From NCBI RefSeq assembly GCF_000948975.2, contig NZ_CP059735.1, positions 4,896,603 through 4,960,602 on the forward strand: 64,000 bases of DNA. The letters run 5' to 3'. Position numbers and translations under genes: made by a program. Positions 1-8,533 of this stretch are shown here, in pieces. The number at the start of each line of letters is the position of its first letter. Position 1 is the stretch's first letter. The notes under the pieces are model-generated. The model worked only from the letters and a program-made list of their open reading frames with translations, ran no database searches and was not told the DNA's origin. This stretch comes from Thalassomonas actiniarum (GTDB lineage: Bacteria > Pseudomonadota > Gammaproteobacteria > Enterobacterales > Alteromonadaceae).

Positions 1-625
1 GCAGTTTATTATCAAGAATGGCAAAGTCGGCGGCGGTTTCCGGCGGCAGAAAGTCTTCGCCTTTCTTGCCTATGATATCTTCCGGCTCAACGCCGAATAA
101 CTTGGCGGTGCTGGCATTGATATACCTGAAACGACACTCCCTGTCTTTCATATAGATATAGGCATCGACATTATTGAGTACGGTATCGAGCAGTTTCTCG
201 TTTTCCTTGAGCTTGATATCGAGCAGTTTGCGCTCGGTAATATCGGTGGAGATGCCGTACATGCCGCTCACCCGCCCCTGCTCATCAAACAGGGGCTTTT
301 TCACCGTCCAGTAATAACGTATCTCGCCGGTACTGTGGATAACGTTTTTTTCTTCCGCCTCCACCGTCTGGCTGTGCTCCATCACCAAACGGTCGTTGCT
401 CATAAGTTCATCCGACTGCTCGATGGAAAAAAACTTGCTGTCGTTTTGACCGATGATTTCTTCCAGCGGACAGGCAAATAAATCCCTGACCATTTTGTTG
501 ACATAGGTATAACAGCCTTGCAAATCTTTGATATAAACATAAGCGCCGATATTATCCAGCGTCAGGTGAAGCGCGGCAATATCCCCGGATAAGCTTGCTA
601 TTTGTTTTTCAAGATCAAGACTCAT
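1..625 (-). CDS. PAS-domain sensor protein, C-terminus cut by window edge
   Basis: The frame is open for 208 codons from ATG at 625 to the left edge, so the C-terminal output domain is missing. Two PAS domains are visible. The first (about residues 20-130) has the YVYIKDLQG and YVNKMVRDLF motifs and ends in the PAC-type stretch GISTDITERK. The second starts near residue 145 with AYIYMKDREC and FRYINAS. A GGAGTG ribosome-binding site lies 6 nt before the ATG. No signal peptide or membrane segment is seen, so it is probably a cytoplasmic sensor. Proteins of this layout usually end in a GGDEF/EAL or histidine-kinase domain, but which one cannot be seen here. Confidence 0.85.
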   Translation of the reverse strand, partial: MSLDLEKQIASLSGDIAALHLTLDNIGAYVYIKDLQGCYTYVNKMVRDLFACPLEEIIGQNDSKFFSIEQSDELMSNDRLVMEHSQTVEAEEKNVIHSTGEIRYYWTVKKPLFDEQGRVSGMYGISTDITERKLLDIKLKENEKLLDTVLNNVDAYIYMKDRECRFRYINASTAKLFGVEPEDIIGKKGEDFLPPETAADFAILDNKL

Positions 626-735
626 AACACTCACTCCGGCAAAACGCCTTCACTAAATACCGCTTGTCAGCACTAAGCCGCAAACAACCCGGCTGCAATT
701 GATATTTTATAAAACAAGATCTAAACGGTAACATA

Positions 736-1629
736 TCAGGCGCTTTTTATCAGGTGTACATCTCTTTGCGGATAAGGGATCTTAATCTGCGCCTGCTCCA
801 GTGCCGCATAAATCATTTCATTGGCCTTATATTTAGTCGCATAAAGGTTGACGGTCGGCGCCCATAACCTGATGGCGATAGTGATGGCACTGTCGGCAAA
901 TTCGTCAATGCCGATCAAAGGCGCCCTGTGGCTGCTGGCGCCGTCAAGCCCGGCCAAGGTCTTCTCCAGCAAGGCGATCACTTCCACCGGGTTATGGCGA
1001 TAATCTATACCCACAGATAATTCCACCAGGGAGTCATGGCTGGAATTGTGCAGCACTTCCCCGACAATATGTTTATTGGGGATCATAATTTGCACATCGT
1101 CTTCATCCCTTAAGATGGTATAGGCAAGCAAGACTTCTTCCACCAGGCCTTTCACTCCCTGTACCTCTATGGTATCCCCGACGACAAAAGGCCGGATCAG
1201 AATAATATTAAAACCTGCGGCATAGTTTGCCAGCAAGCCCTGCAACGCCAGGCCGGCGCCCAGGGAAATCGCCCCGATTGCGGCAATAAAGGGGGTCACG
1301 CTGATCCCGAGCTTGCCCAGGGCAATGATAGTGATCATCACCACAATCAGCATTTTCGAGGTATTGGCCAGGAAACGGCTTAAGGTGACATCCAGCTTAT
1401 GCCTTTCACATAACTTCAGCACCCAAGCAGCAATTTTTCCCGCCACCAGGTAGCCGATCACAAAAATGATCAGGGCGCCAACCAATTGGAAACTATAATT
1501 GGCAAAAAAATCAAGGATCAACTCATAATACTTATTCACCTGTTCGATTTCATCTTTGAGTAAGTTGGTTGGGGTCAGGGTATTATCTGCCTCCTGGGCG
1601 CTGGCAGTAAGGGGTTTGTTATCGAACAC
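736..1629 (-). CDS. MscS-family small-conductance mechanosensitive channel
   Basis: Inner-membrane channel of the MscS type, which opens on membrane tension to release solutes. The protein (297 aa) has a hydrophobic N-terminal half with helices near residues 50-70 and 90-120. The pore-lining glycine/alanine helix reads IGAISLGAGLALQG and continues into LANYAAGFNIILIRPF, the hallmark of MscS TM3 and beta domain. A soluble alpha/beta C-terminal domain follows. I chose GTG at 1629 because AGGAG sits 5 nt upstream. The longer frame starts at a TTG (1653) with no ribosome-binding site. The length matches E. coli MscS (286 aa). The family call is firm; ion preference cannot be told. Confidence 0.9.
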   Translation of the reverse strand: MFDNKPLTASAQEADNTLTPTNLLKDEIEQVNKYYELILDFFANYSFQLVGALIIFVIGYLVAGKIAAWVLKLCERHKLDVTLSRFLANTSKMLIVVMITIIALGKLGISVTPFIAAIGAISLGAGLALQGLLANYAAGFNIILIRPFVVGDTIEVQGVKGLVEEVLLAYTILRDEDDVQIMIPNKHIVGEVLHNSSHDSLVELSVGIDYRHNPVEVIALLEKTLAGLDGASSHRAPLIGIDEFADSAITIAIRLWAPTVNLYATKYKANEMIYAALEQAQIKIPYPQRDVHLIKSA

Positions 1630-1997
1630 TGTGTCTCCTAAAGGGTTAAGCAACTGATCTTTCTGTATTATTGCCTAACTATAGATAGAATTCGAGCGAG
1701 AAACAAACCCTAAAGATGAACCCCGAGGAGGGACAGCGGCATCACCTGAACTGATATCAACTCCCTCATCGAAAGAGCATAACGACAGCTGCTCCAGGCT
1801 CTCGCCTTTAACCAAGAAACTCAGGCAGCAAGCATTGATAACAATTTAGCCCTCTGGGTAACAGCAGGGCCGCGCAAGCGCGTGACCGGCGGAGCTGCAA
1901 TAAAGCAATAACATAGCCGTTGCCAGGCTTTTATTTAATCGCCCTAAGGTGTATAACTGGAGATCTGAATTAATAAAGCCCGGTTTTTCCCAAGGTA
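1630..1997. other. Intergenic region between divergent genes
   Basis: 368 bp separate the MscS gene (leftward) from the aspartic-protease gene (rightward), so promoters for both should lie here. I found no convincing coding frame; a 12-codon frame near 1716 has no supporting features. A short GC-rich dyad (CGCGCAAGCGCG, near 1873) is the only structure noticed. Confidence 0.4.
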
Positions 1998-3227
1998 ATG
2001 CGATATTTTTTACTTTTACTGCTAAGCATGTCGCTTGCCCTTAACGGCTATTTTTATCTAAAACTACAAGCACTGACATCCGGTGACAGCAGCTTTTTCT
2101 CTTTAGCCAAAACTGCCGGTAAAAAACCAGCATTTTCAGGTAATAGCCAGATCGCAAAGCTATCGCCTAATCCGATAGAAAAACAACACCAAAGGGAAAA
2201 CGCTTCAGATAACGGGGAACTCATTGCCGGTGAGACAATAACCGCACTGCTGGCACAAATAAAAACCCTGGTGCAAAGTCAAGCCTATTATGATGCCCTG
2301 GCCCTGTTCGTCGACCTCAACCAGGAATATCCCGCCCAGGCTCTGCCGGTCAGGGAGAGCTGGTTAACTTATATCGACAACCTGCTCAAGGCAAAACGTT
2401 TCAACGCCGCAGAGTTATTCCTGCAGGCTTATTTACATGCTTACCCCGATGATGTCGCGTTTTTATCCTTGCGGGTGGACTTTTTCCAGGCCAAGCGGCA
2501 AACGGAGCAGGCGATCGAACACGCCTATGATCTGCTTTACCATGTCCTGGATTACCAGCAAAAGATTGATTATTTAAATGCCGCCCGCGAGCGGGTGAAA
2601 CAAGAGAGTAAAATATTGCTGCAACGCCAGGCCTGGCAGGCACTGGCGCAGCTCTGTCAGCAGGTATTGGCCTTAGATCCTGAGTTTTACGATATCCAGC
2701 TGCTGCTGGCACGTGCCGAATATGAGCAGGATCTCCTGGTGGCCGCAGAAAGCAATGCCCGTCCCCTGCTCGACCTGCCGCAACTGGCATCGCAGGCACA
2801 ATCCCTGCTGGATAAAATCGACGCCGCTTATACCGAGCCCAGCCGGATCCCGTTAAAACAGGAAGGACAACATTATATCGTTCGGGGTCTGATCAACCAG
2901 GATCACCCTGTATCCCTGATGTTAGACACAGGTGCCAGCATCTCCCTGCTTTCACAAGAGACATTTGAGCAACTGGGACTTGAAGCACAGGCCAGCTTTA
3001 TCGAAACCATTCGCCTCAATACCGCAGGCGGCGTGGTCAATTCCAGCCTATATCAGGTCTCCAGCTTTGAAATCAGCGGTTATATCCTCAACGATATGCA
3101 CTTTGCCGTCAGTCCCTATTTTTCATCGGAGCACGACGGTTTATTAGGCATGAACTACCTGGGCCGTTTTAATTTTTATATCGACCAAGCTGACAAGTCC
3201 TTAAAACTGGAGCAAAAAAGTCCTTAG
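1998..3227 (+). CDS. Membrane-anchored TPR-like protein with retropepsin-like aspartic protease domain
   Basis: A 409-residue protein with an N-terminal signal/anchor (residues 1-23, Leu-rich). A helical TPR-like region covers about residues 75-275 (repeats around AQIKTLVQSQAYYDALALF and LAQLCQQVLALDPEF). The C-terminal domain, about 285-405, carries the single-domain aspartic protease motif LMLDTGASISLLS and, 60-70 residues later, the second hydrophobic-Gly element GLLGMNYLGRF. These are features of the retropepsin-like (clan AA) bacterial proteases, which act as dimers. The catalytic Asp is in DTGA. It is probably periplasmic and tethered to the inner membrane. The substrate is unknown. The TPR-like region probably presents partners to the protease. 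Confidence 0.85.
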   Translation: MRYFLLLLLSMSLALNGYFYLKLQALTSGDSSFFSLAKTAGKKPAFSGNSQIAKLSPNPIEKQHQRENASDNGELIAGETITALLAQIKTLVQSQAYYDALALFVDLNQEYPAQALPVRESWLTYIDNLLKAKRFNAAELFLQAYLHAYPDDVAFLSLRVDFFQAKRQTEQAIEHAYDLLYHVLDYQQKIDYLNAARERVKQESKILLQRQAWQALAQLCQQVLALDPEFYDIQLLLARAEYEQDLLVAAESNARPLLDLPQLASQAQSLLDKIDAAYTEPSRIPLKQEGQHYIVRGLINQDHPVSLMLDTGASISLLSQETFEQLGLEAQASFIETIRLNTAGGVVNSSLYQVSSFEISGYILNDMHFAVSPYFSSEHDGLLGMNYLGRFNFYIDQADKSLKLEQKSP

Positions 3228-3307
3228 CTAAAGCCAGTTATGACAAAATAGTCCCGGGCAGGTACAATCACGGCTTTGTTTCTTCACCGACAAGCTTGTT
3301 TAGTTTT

Positions 3308-3814
3308 ATGACCGAACCGTTAAAATATCTTGCTGCCTACGCACCAGACTTAAAAAGACAGGCGCAACAAATGCTTGCCCAAAAGACCCTGGCGGATTAT
3401 CTGCGCACTAAATACCCCGATTGTCATCAGTTTACCCGGGACCATGAACTACGGGATTATGTACAAGCCCTAAAATCACGCCATATGAAGAAATCAGCGC
3501 CGCTCAGTAAAGTGATTTACGACAATAAAATACACGTGGTTAATAATGCCCTGGGACTGCACACCTATGTCTCCCGGGTCCAGGGAGGAAAATTAAAAAG
3601 TAAAAACGAAATCCGCATCAGCGCTGTCTTTAAAAAGTCGCCGGAAGCTTTTTTAAAGATGATAGTGGTGCATGAACTTGCCCACCTGAAAGAAAAAGCC
3701 CATAACAAGGCCTTTTACCAGTTATGCCAGCATATGCTCAGCAATTACCATCAGCTGGAGCTGGATATGCGTTTGTACCTGACGGAGCTGGAAATAAACG
3801 GTGAAGTATATTAG
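3308..3814 (+). CDS. YgjP-type M48-like metallopeptidase
   Basis: A 168-residue protein with the zinc motif HELAH near residue 122 followed by KEKAHNKAFYQLCQHM. This is the pattern of the YgjP/WLM (DUF45) metallopeptidase group, in which a third His lies shortly after HExxH. No signal peptide is present, so it is cytoplasmic. The start is ATG 3308; the frame also contains a TTG at 3296 with no better ribosome-binding site. It ends 9 bp before the convergent HDOD gene. The family is known, but the physiological substrate is not. Confidence 0.85.
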   Translation: MTEPLKYLAAYAPDLKRQAQQMLAQKTLADYLRTKYPDCHQFTRDHELRDYVQALKSRHMKKSAPLSKVIYDNKIHVVNNALGLHTYVSRVQGGKLKSKNEIRISAVFKKSPEAFLKMIVVHELAHLKEKAHNKAFYQLCQHMLSNYHQLELDMRLYLTELEINGEVY

Positions 3815-3822
3815 CCGGGGCT

Positions 3823-4668
3823 TTACTCAGTTTTTTTTAACTTTAATGCCGCCAGGATACTTAAACCTTCAAGGTTACAAAAATTAACCGCTTCATCAAG
3901 CTCCGCCATACTGATATCCAAATCTTGTAAGATATGTACGCCGACAAAATGTTTTTTTGAATACATCCCGGGATGGGAGTTAAGCAAGGCCAGACGCGAG
4001 GCCACATATAACAAAGAAGCCGCCGGAGATCTTTCTTCGCCATAGGCCAGGTGAAAATCCCGGATCGGGGCAATAAGGGATTCAGGCAACTGCCATAAGG
4101 TCAGGAGCTCAACACTGCAATCGGCATAGCTAAAGCCAAAAGCATCTTGCTGACGTTGCCAGGGGGTTTCGTTTTTATCATACTGCTGGCAATACTTAAC
4201 CTTTTCGACATCGCTTTGCAAAATTGCCAGTTCACCTATGTTATGCAGCAAGCCGGAAACAAATAAACCTTTCCCTCCTTTAATACGTTTTTTCTCTGCC
4301 AGGTATTTGCAAATAAGCGCACAGTCAACACTGATCTCCCAAAACCTGTCCAAATCTATCACACTGGAGTCGACACAGGAAAAAGCCGCCGTTGCCCCGT
4401 AGGTATTCACCAGGTTATGGACTTCTTCCGTGCCCAGTATACTGATGGCTTTAGAAATACTGTCCACTTCCCGGGGGAAGTTAAATAAGGCACTGTTGGC
4501 AATTTTCAGCAAGGTAGCACTCAGGGCGGGATCTAAAGCCAGGACATCGGCTATGGCCGACAAGGAAGATTGCTCATCCTCGATAATTTCTTTAAGCCGT
4601 AAATAAACATCGGGCAATACGCATAAGGCCTCGGCTTTTTGTGCATACTCCAGTGCAGATATCGACAT
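3823..4668 (-). CDS. HDOD-domain protein
   Basis: A 281-residue protein made largely of an HDOD domain, a catalytically dead relative of HD phosphohydrolases found in bacterial signalling. The segment LPDVYLRLKEII opens the domain, DPALSATLLKIANSALF is the signature helix pair, and SGLLHNIGELAI replaces the HD motif with HN. I placed the start at ATG 4668 because AAGGAG lies 8 nt upstream; the frame stays open for 56 further codons without a ribosome-binding site. It is a single-domain cytoplasmic protein. It probably belongs to the c-di-GMP or chemotaxis signalling set that is dense in this window, but no partner is shown. Confidence 0.88.
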   Translation of the reverse strand: MSISALEYAQKAEALCVLPDVYLRLKEIIEDEQSSLSAIADVLALDPALSATLLKIANSALFNFPREVDSISKAISILGTEEVHNLVNTYGATAAFSCVDSSVIDLDRFWEISVDCALICKYLAEKKRIKGGKGLFVSGLLHNIGELAILQSDVEKVKYCQQYDKNETPWQRQQDAFGFSYADCSVELLTLWQLPESLIAPIRDFHLAYGEERSPAASLLYVASRLALLNSHPGMYSKKHFVGVHILQDLDISMAELDEAVNFCNLEGLSILAALKLKKTE

Positions 4669-4865
4669 ATTATTTTTCTCCTTCAAGCTTCTAAAAAGTG
4701 TTGCATAAAAAGGAATAAATTCAACTATGTCCCTGAACTTGTGGGGCCAGGCAAATATAACACCATAAAATTTTTCCCTGCCGCGGTTAATCCTTATCCC
4801 TATCCCGGGTATAATGGCCGGCTTTTTATGCGCCACCTTTTAATAACAGACCGGAAGCCGATTTT

Positions 4866-5420
4866 ATGCGCCCGTTAAGAACCACCATACATCCCGATTT
4901 AAACCCCGAGCAAACCGGCAAGGAACGCATTTTCTTTCGCCGGGCCGCACGCGGTATCATCTTGGACAATGACAATATCTTATTGCTTTACACCGAAAAA
5001 TATCAGGATTATACCTTACCCGGCGGCGGCATAGACGAAGGCGAAAGCCTGCACCAAGGTTTGATCCGTGAGCTACAGGAAGAAACCGGCGCCACCAATA
5101 TCCGTAATATCAGGGACTTTGGCTTATACCGGGAATACCGCCCCTGGTATAAAGACGAATACGATGCCTTGCATATGGAGTCTTATTGTTACCTGTGCGA
5201 TATAGATAAAGAGCTTGGGGAAGCCCGACTGGAAGATTACGAGCAAAGCAACGGCATGAGCGCAGTATGGGTAAATATTTACCAGGCCATCGCCCATAAT
5301 GAAAAAATCCTGGCCAGGAACAATAAAAAGGCAATGTCGGTGGAGCGGGAAACCTATTTATTAAAACGGATCGCCCGTGAATTGCTCGAAGCAGAAGCCA
5401 AAACCGTAAACCTGGGATGA
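4866..5420 (+). CDS. NUDIX hydrolase
   Basis: A 184-residue protein with the Nudix box GGGIDEGESLHQGLIREL followed directly by QEETGA, matching GX5EX7REUXEEXGU and so carrying all the metal-binding glutamates. The fold begins at RRAARGIILDNDNILLLY. Nudix enzymes cleave nucleoside diphosphates linked to another moiety; the substrate cannot be read from sequence. It starts with ATG 4866 after a GGAAG element. A convergent HDOD gene lies to the left and a 426-bp gap to the right. Confidence 0.88.
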   Translation: MRPLRTTIHPDLNPEQTGKERIFFRRAARGIILDNDNILLLYTEKYQDYTLPGGGIDEGESLHQGLIRELQEETGATNIRNIRDFGLYREYRPWYKDEYDALHMESYCYLCDIDKELGEARLEDYEQSNGMSAVWVNIYQAIAHNEKILARNNKKAMSVERETYLLKRIARELLEAEAKTVNLG

Positions 5421-5846
5421 CCACCGGCATATACACTTATAAACAATGCCAGGGGCAGCTAAACGGTCCCTGCTGTTCATCATCCCCCGGTTAAATTGAC
5501 TTTGAAGAGAAAACTTAGCCAAACCTCATAAGATAACTTACATTAAACAGCAAAGCCCGGCTGCCTCCTCTATATTTCTCTCCTGGCACGGCTCATAAAA
5601 TGAACGAGATTATCACCGTTTAATTCTCACTCTCCTTTTTCAATAGCGCCCTTAAAAGTTAAATTTTAGATAAGAAACAATAATAAAAATTTTATTTTTG
5701 ATTAAATAAGATATTTCAATTAAGTTAAACAAAAGAAACAAAATTCTGCATTTTCACGCAAATTATTGATTATTACGGGTAGAATTAACGAAATTAAGCT
5801 TTTATGATGAGAAAGTGTTATTTCGTAGTAATCGCAGGAGAGCTTA
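5421..5846. other. AT-rich intergenic region upstream of a chemoreceptor gene
   Basis: A gap of 426 bp with very AT-rich sequence from about 5650. It should hold the promoter of the chemoreceptor gene at 5847. I looked for a sigma-28 type promoter but found no clear match. No coding frame is supported. Confidence 0.4.
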
Positions 5847-7817
5847 ATGCTAACGATTCGCAGAAAATTGATATCCGCCTTTTTAATCATAGCGCTATTG
5901 CCGGTGTTAATAGTGGCGACTATCACCTCACATAATGTTATCGGTCAGGCCGAATCCGATTTTATCCAAACCAGCAGCGCAGATATTGCCATTGTCGACC
6001 AGTCGTTCACTAACTTTTTTGATATTGTCAGTTATAACGTTTCTTTCCTCGCCGATACCGCTATCGTTCGCGCCACAGAAAAAGGGGACATCAGCACTTA
6101 CTTCGATGAAGCACGCAAACCTTCGCAGGTAGCCATGGCCAATGGCGGACGGGAGCAGGAAATTTTCGAATTATTCAGCGCCGTCGGCAATAACAACCCG
6201 ACCTTAGGTTATGTTTATATGGGGGCTAAGAACGGTCAATACCTGGAATGGCCCGGTACCGCCGATTATGAAAACTGGGATCCCCGCACCGAACCCTGGT
6301 TTGATCTTGGCAAAGCAGGAAATTTCCAAGTCCAGCGTATTGACGGTTATTACTGGGAGCCGGATGATGCCGTCTATGTCTCGGTATTAAAAGCCTTTAA
6401 AGATGAGCAGGAGCAATTTGCAGGGGTAGTGGCGATAGATGTTTCGGTCAAAGCCCTGACAGAGATGGTGCAAAAAATAAAATTCGGCGATACCGGCTTT
6501 ATCATGATAGTCGAAGGCCGCGGCAATATCTTAGTCGATGCCAGCAACCCGGAAAATACTTTTAAGAGCCTGAACGAACTTAACGCCCCTTATCTTAAAA
6601 CCATAGCCGCAACCGACTCCGGCGCCGTAGAAGTAAACATAGACGGCATAACTTATATGGCCAATATCGTCAAATCGGACACCCTGGGATGGAAATTTAT
6701 CGGCTTTAAACAAACGGATGAAATTTTCTCCTCCGCCTCGCAACTGATCTGGGTGACTGTTATTGTCAGTAGCTTGTTGATCGCCCTGTTTATCGTGCTT
6801 GGTATTTGGTTTGCCAAACATATTGTCGACCCCATCAATGAAGTAAAAGATGAATTAAAGACCCTGGCGGAAGGGGAAGGCAATCTTACCACCCGGTTGA
6901 ATATCAAGGGTAAAGATGAAACCAGCCAACTGGCGAGCTGGTTTAACCAATTTATCTCGACCACCCAGGCGATGATCAGTGAAATTAAGTACGATGCCGA
7001 AAAAATCAATAATATCTCCGGCAGCGCCAGCGAAAGCGCGGTTAAAGTCGCGGATTCATCCAACCAGCAGATGATCGCCATTGAACAGGTGGTCACCGCA
7101 GTCACGGAAATGGCATCAACCGCCAACGAAGTGGCCAAGAACTGCGCCGACACCGCAGACGTTTCCCAGCAAGGGCTGGAAGCTTCCCAGAATGGCAAGC
7201 AAGTCATGAACACCAGTATAAACAGCGTCAAACAGCTGGGAGAAAGTATCCGCACCTCCAACCAGGTGATCCAGGAACTTGAGCAGGAAACCGAGAATAT
7301 CAACAACATCCTGGTTACCATTCAGGGCATAGCCGAACAAACCAACTTGCTGGCCTTAAATGCCGCCATCGAAGCCGCCCGCGCCGGCGAGCAGGGGCGG
7401 GGTTTTGCCGTGGTTGCCGATGAAGTCAGGAACCTGGCCAAACGCACCCAGGACTCCACCGGCGAGATCAATAATATCTTAGGGCAATTGACCGAGCGCA
7501 CCAAAACGGTATCGACCAATATGGAAACCAGTTTGAGCCAGTCTCACGAGGCCATTGCCATATCGGAAGAAGTGCGCACCGTGTTTGACAATATCGAAAA
7601 CTCGGTTCAGGAAATCCGGGATATGACCACCCAGATCGCCAGCGCCGCCGAAGAGCAGCATCAGGTTACCGAAGACATTAACGTCAATGTCGTGGCCATC
7701 AATGATGCCGCCTCCGATATGTCGGCGCTATCAAGTGAAGTGGAAAACAATGCCAGAGAGCAGGCGGAATTGGGAGAAAATCTTTCAGCCCTGGTGTCAA
7801 ACTTCAAAACCAATTAA
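5847..7817 (+). CDS. Methyl-accepting chemotaxis protein with dCache sensor
   Basis: A 656-residue transmembrane chemoreceptor. TM1 is at about residues 8-30. The periplasmic part (30-300) looks like a double-Cache domain, with [17 protein letters not shown] and [12 protein letters not shown] typical of dCache_1 ligand pockets. TM2 is at about 305-327, followed by a HAMP domain ([15 protein letters not shown]). The cytoplasmic coiled coil has the highly conserved hairpin tip [19 protein letters not shown] and [12 protein letters not shown]. No C-terminal CheR-binding pentapeptide is present. GGAGAG lies 7 nt before the ATG. The signal is passed to CheA/CheW; the ligand is unknown, though amino acids are common for this sensor type. 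Confidence 0.93.
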   Translation: MLTIRRKLISAFLIIALLPVLIVATITSHNVIGQAESDFIQTSSADIAIVDQSFTNFFDIVSYNVSFLADTAIVRATEKGDISTYFDEARKPSQVAMANGGREQEIFELFSAVGNNNPTLGYVYMGAKNGQYLEWPGTADYENWDPRTEPWFDLGKAGNFQVQRIDGYYWEPDDAVYVSVLKAFKDEQEQFAGVVAIDVSVKALTEMVQKIKFGDTGFIMIVEGRGNILVDASNPENTFKSLNELNAPYLKTIAATDSGAVEVNIDGITYMANIVKSDTLGWKFIGFKQTDEIFSSASQLIWVTVIVSSLLIALFIVLGIWFAKHIVDPINEVKDELKTLAEGEGNLTTRLNIKGKDETSQLASWFNQFISTTQAMISEIKYDAEKINNISGSASESAVKVADSSNQQMIAIEQVVTAVTEMASTANEVAKNCADTADVSQQGLEASQNGKQVMNTSINSVKQLGESIRTSNQVIQELEQETENINNILVTIQGIAEQTNLLALNAAIEAARAGEQGRGFAVVADEVRNLAKRTQDSTGEINNILGQLTERTKTVSTNMETSLSQSHEAIAISEEVRTVFDNIENSVQEIRDMTTQIASAAEEQHQVTEDINVNVVAINDAASDMSALSSEVENNAREQAELGENLSALVSNFKTN

Positions 7818-7835
7818 TCCTGGCATCAACAATAC

Positions 7836-8036
7836 CGCCATGCCTTGATATCTATATGGGCATGGCGTGCAGTTCCCCCTGGTCGCCATGCTTTCATATC
7901 CATATGATCATGGCATACTGCTCGTCCTGCTCGTCCTGCTCGCCATGCTTTCATATCCATATGATCATGGCATACTGCTCGTCCTGCTCGCCATTCTTTC
8001 ATATCCATATGATCATGGCATACTGCTCGTCCTGAG
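7836..8036. repeat. Four-unit 48-bp tandem repeat containing a dyad
   Basis: Four head-to-tail units occupy 7836-7883, 7884-7940, 7941-7988 and 7989-8036. The period is 48 bp. The second unit carries a 9-bp internal duplication (CTCGTCCTG), making it 57 bp. The last three units are nearly identical; the first has diverged. Each unit holds a dyad: GCCATG / TCATAT-CC-ATATGA / CATGGC. In the diverged first unit the outer arm is different but still pairs (GCCATGCC with GGCATGGC), which hints at selection for the hairpin. The unit lengths are multiples of three and both strands stay open, but neither frame has a credible ribosome-binding site. Confidence 0.85.
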
Positions 8037-8045
8037 CATAAAAAA

Positions 8046-8072
8046 GCCGTAACACCTGCGGGATGTTACGGC
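8046..8072 (-). terminator. Rho-independent terminator
   Basis: A perfect 9-bp stem (GCCGTAACA / TGTTACGGC) with a 9-nt loop, followed on the minus strand by six T residues. It ends transcription of the small Cys-rich gene at 8107-8199 before the tandem repeat. Confidence 0.85.
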
Positions 8073-8106
8073 GGGGATCATTATCACTATTTACTTAATG
8101 ATATCC

Positions 8107-8199
8107 TTATTCTTCCTCTGATGATTCCGTTTTTTCTTCAGTTTCCTGTTTATTTTCCGGTTGGTGGCCTTCCCCACCACAACCGCCGCAACAACCCAT
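8107..8199 (-). CDS. Small Cys-rich acidic-tailed protein (30 aa)
   Basis: A 30-residue protein starting MGCCGGCGGEGH and ending in a Glu/Lys/Ser-rich tail. The start at ATG 8199 is set by a GGGGAG ribosome-binding site 5 nt upstream; the frame is open further but adds only an AT-rich stretch without features. A strong rho-independent terminator follows at 8046-8072, which supports a real monocistronic gene. It resembles the tiny CCGSCS-type Cys-motif proteins annotated in marine gammaproteobacteria, but the motif here is CCGGCGG, so this is only a resemblance. The Cys cluster could bind metal. Function unknown. Confidence 0.65.
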   Translation of the reverse strand: MGCCGGCGGEGHQPENKQETEEKTESSEEE

Positions 8200-8262
8200 A
8201 CGACTCCCCCTCTTATAAGGATTAAATAAAAATATGTTTACTGACTCAGTCATTGAATAATA

Positions 8263-8286
8263 CCCGAGTAATTTACTCGGGTTTTT
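8263..8286 (+). terminator. Rho-independent terminator-like hairpin
   Basis: CCCGAGT / ACTCGGG with a short AATTT loop, followed by TTTTT on the plus strand. No plus-strand gene ends nearby apart from the chemoreceptor, 450 bp upstream. It may stop read-through from the chemoreceptor and the repeat. Confidence 0.65.
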
Positions 8287-8477
8287 GATCATGATCAAAT
8301 GAATATATTTAATACAGATATTAGCCATTTTCCTTTCAATCCCGAACAGAAAAACACCTCAACCCAATAAAGACCATACATGAAGTGCGGGTAACTACTT
8401 ACTTCCTATACTCTTTTAATTAACTTTTTTCATCGTACAACAAGCCATGTCGTGCGCCTGAAAGTTGAATGCCGACA

Positions 8478-8505
8478 TAAAAAAAAGGCACCCGAAGGTG
8501 CCTTT
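8478..8505 (-). terminator. Rho-independent terminator of the 830-residue protein gene
   Basis: Read on the minus strand this is GGCACC-TTCG-GGTGCC followed by eight T residues, with AAA/TTT extending the stem. It lies 30 bp past the stop codon at 8534. Confidence 0.92.
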
Positions 8506-8533
8506 GCCTAACCTACCACTGCTTGTTGAGAGG

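Noticed and set aside
2401-2799. 132-codon minus-strand frame inside the aspartic protease gene
   Set aside because: Lies wholly opposite a motif-bearing gene; its Arg/Pro-rich composition is typical of an antisense shadow.
7836-8036. Possible CRISPR array
   Set aside because: Units are contiguous with no variable spacers and no cas genes are near.
7826-8052. Open frames on both strands across the tandem repeat
   Set aside because: Their openness follows from a 48-bp unit divisible by three; no start signal supports translation.
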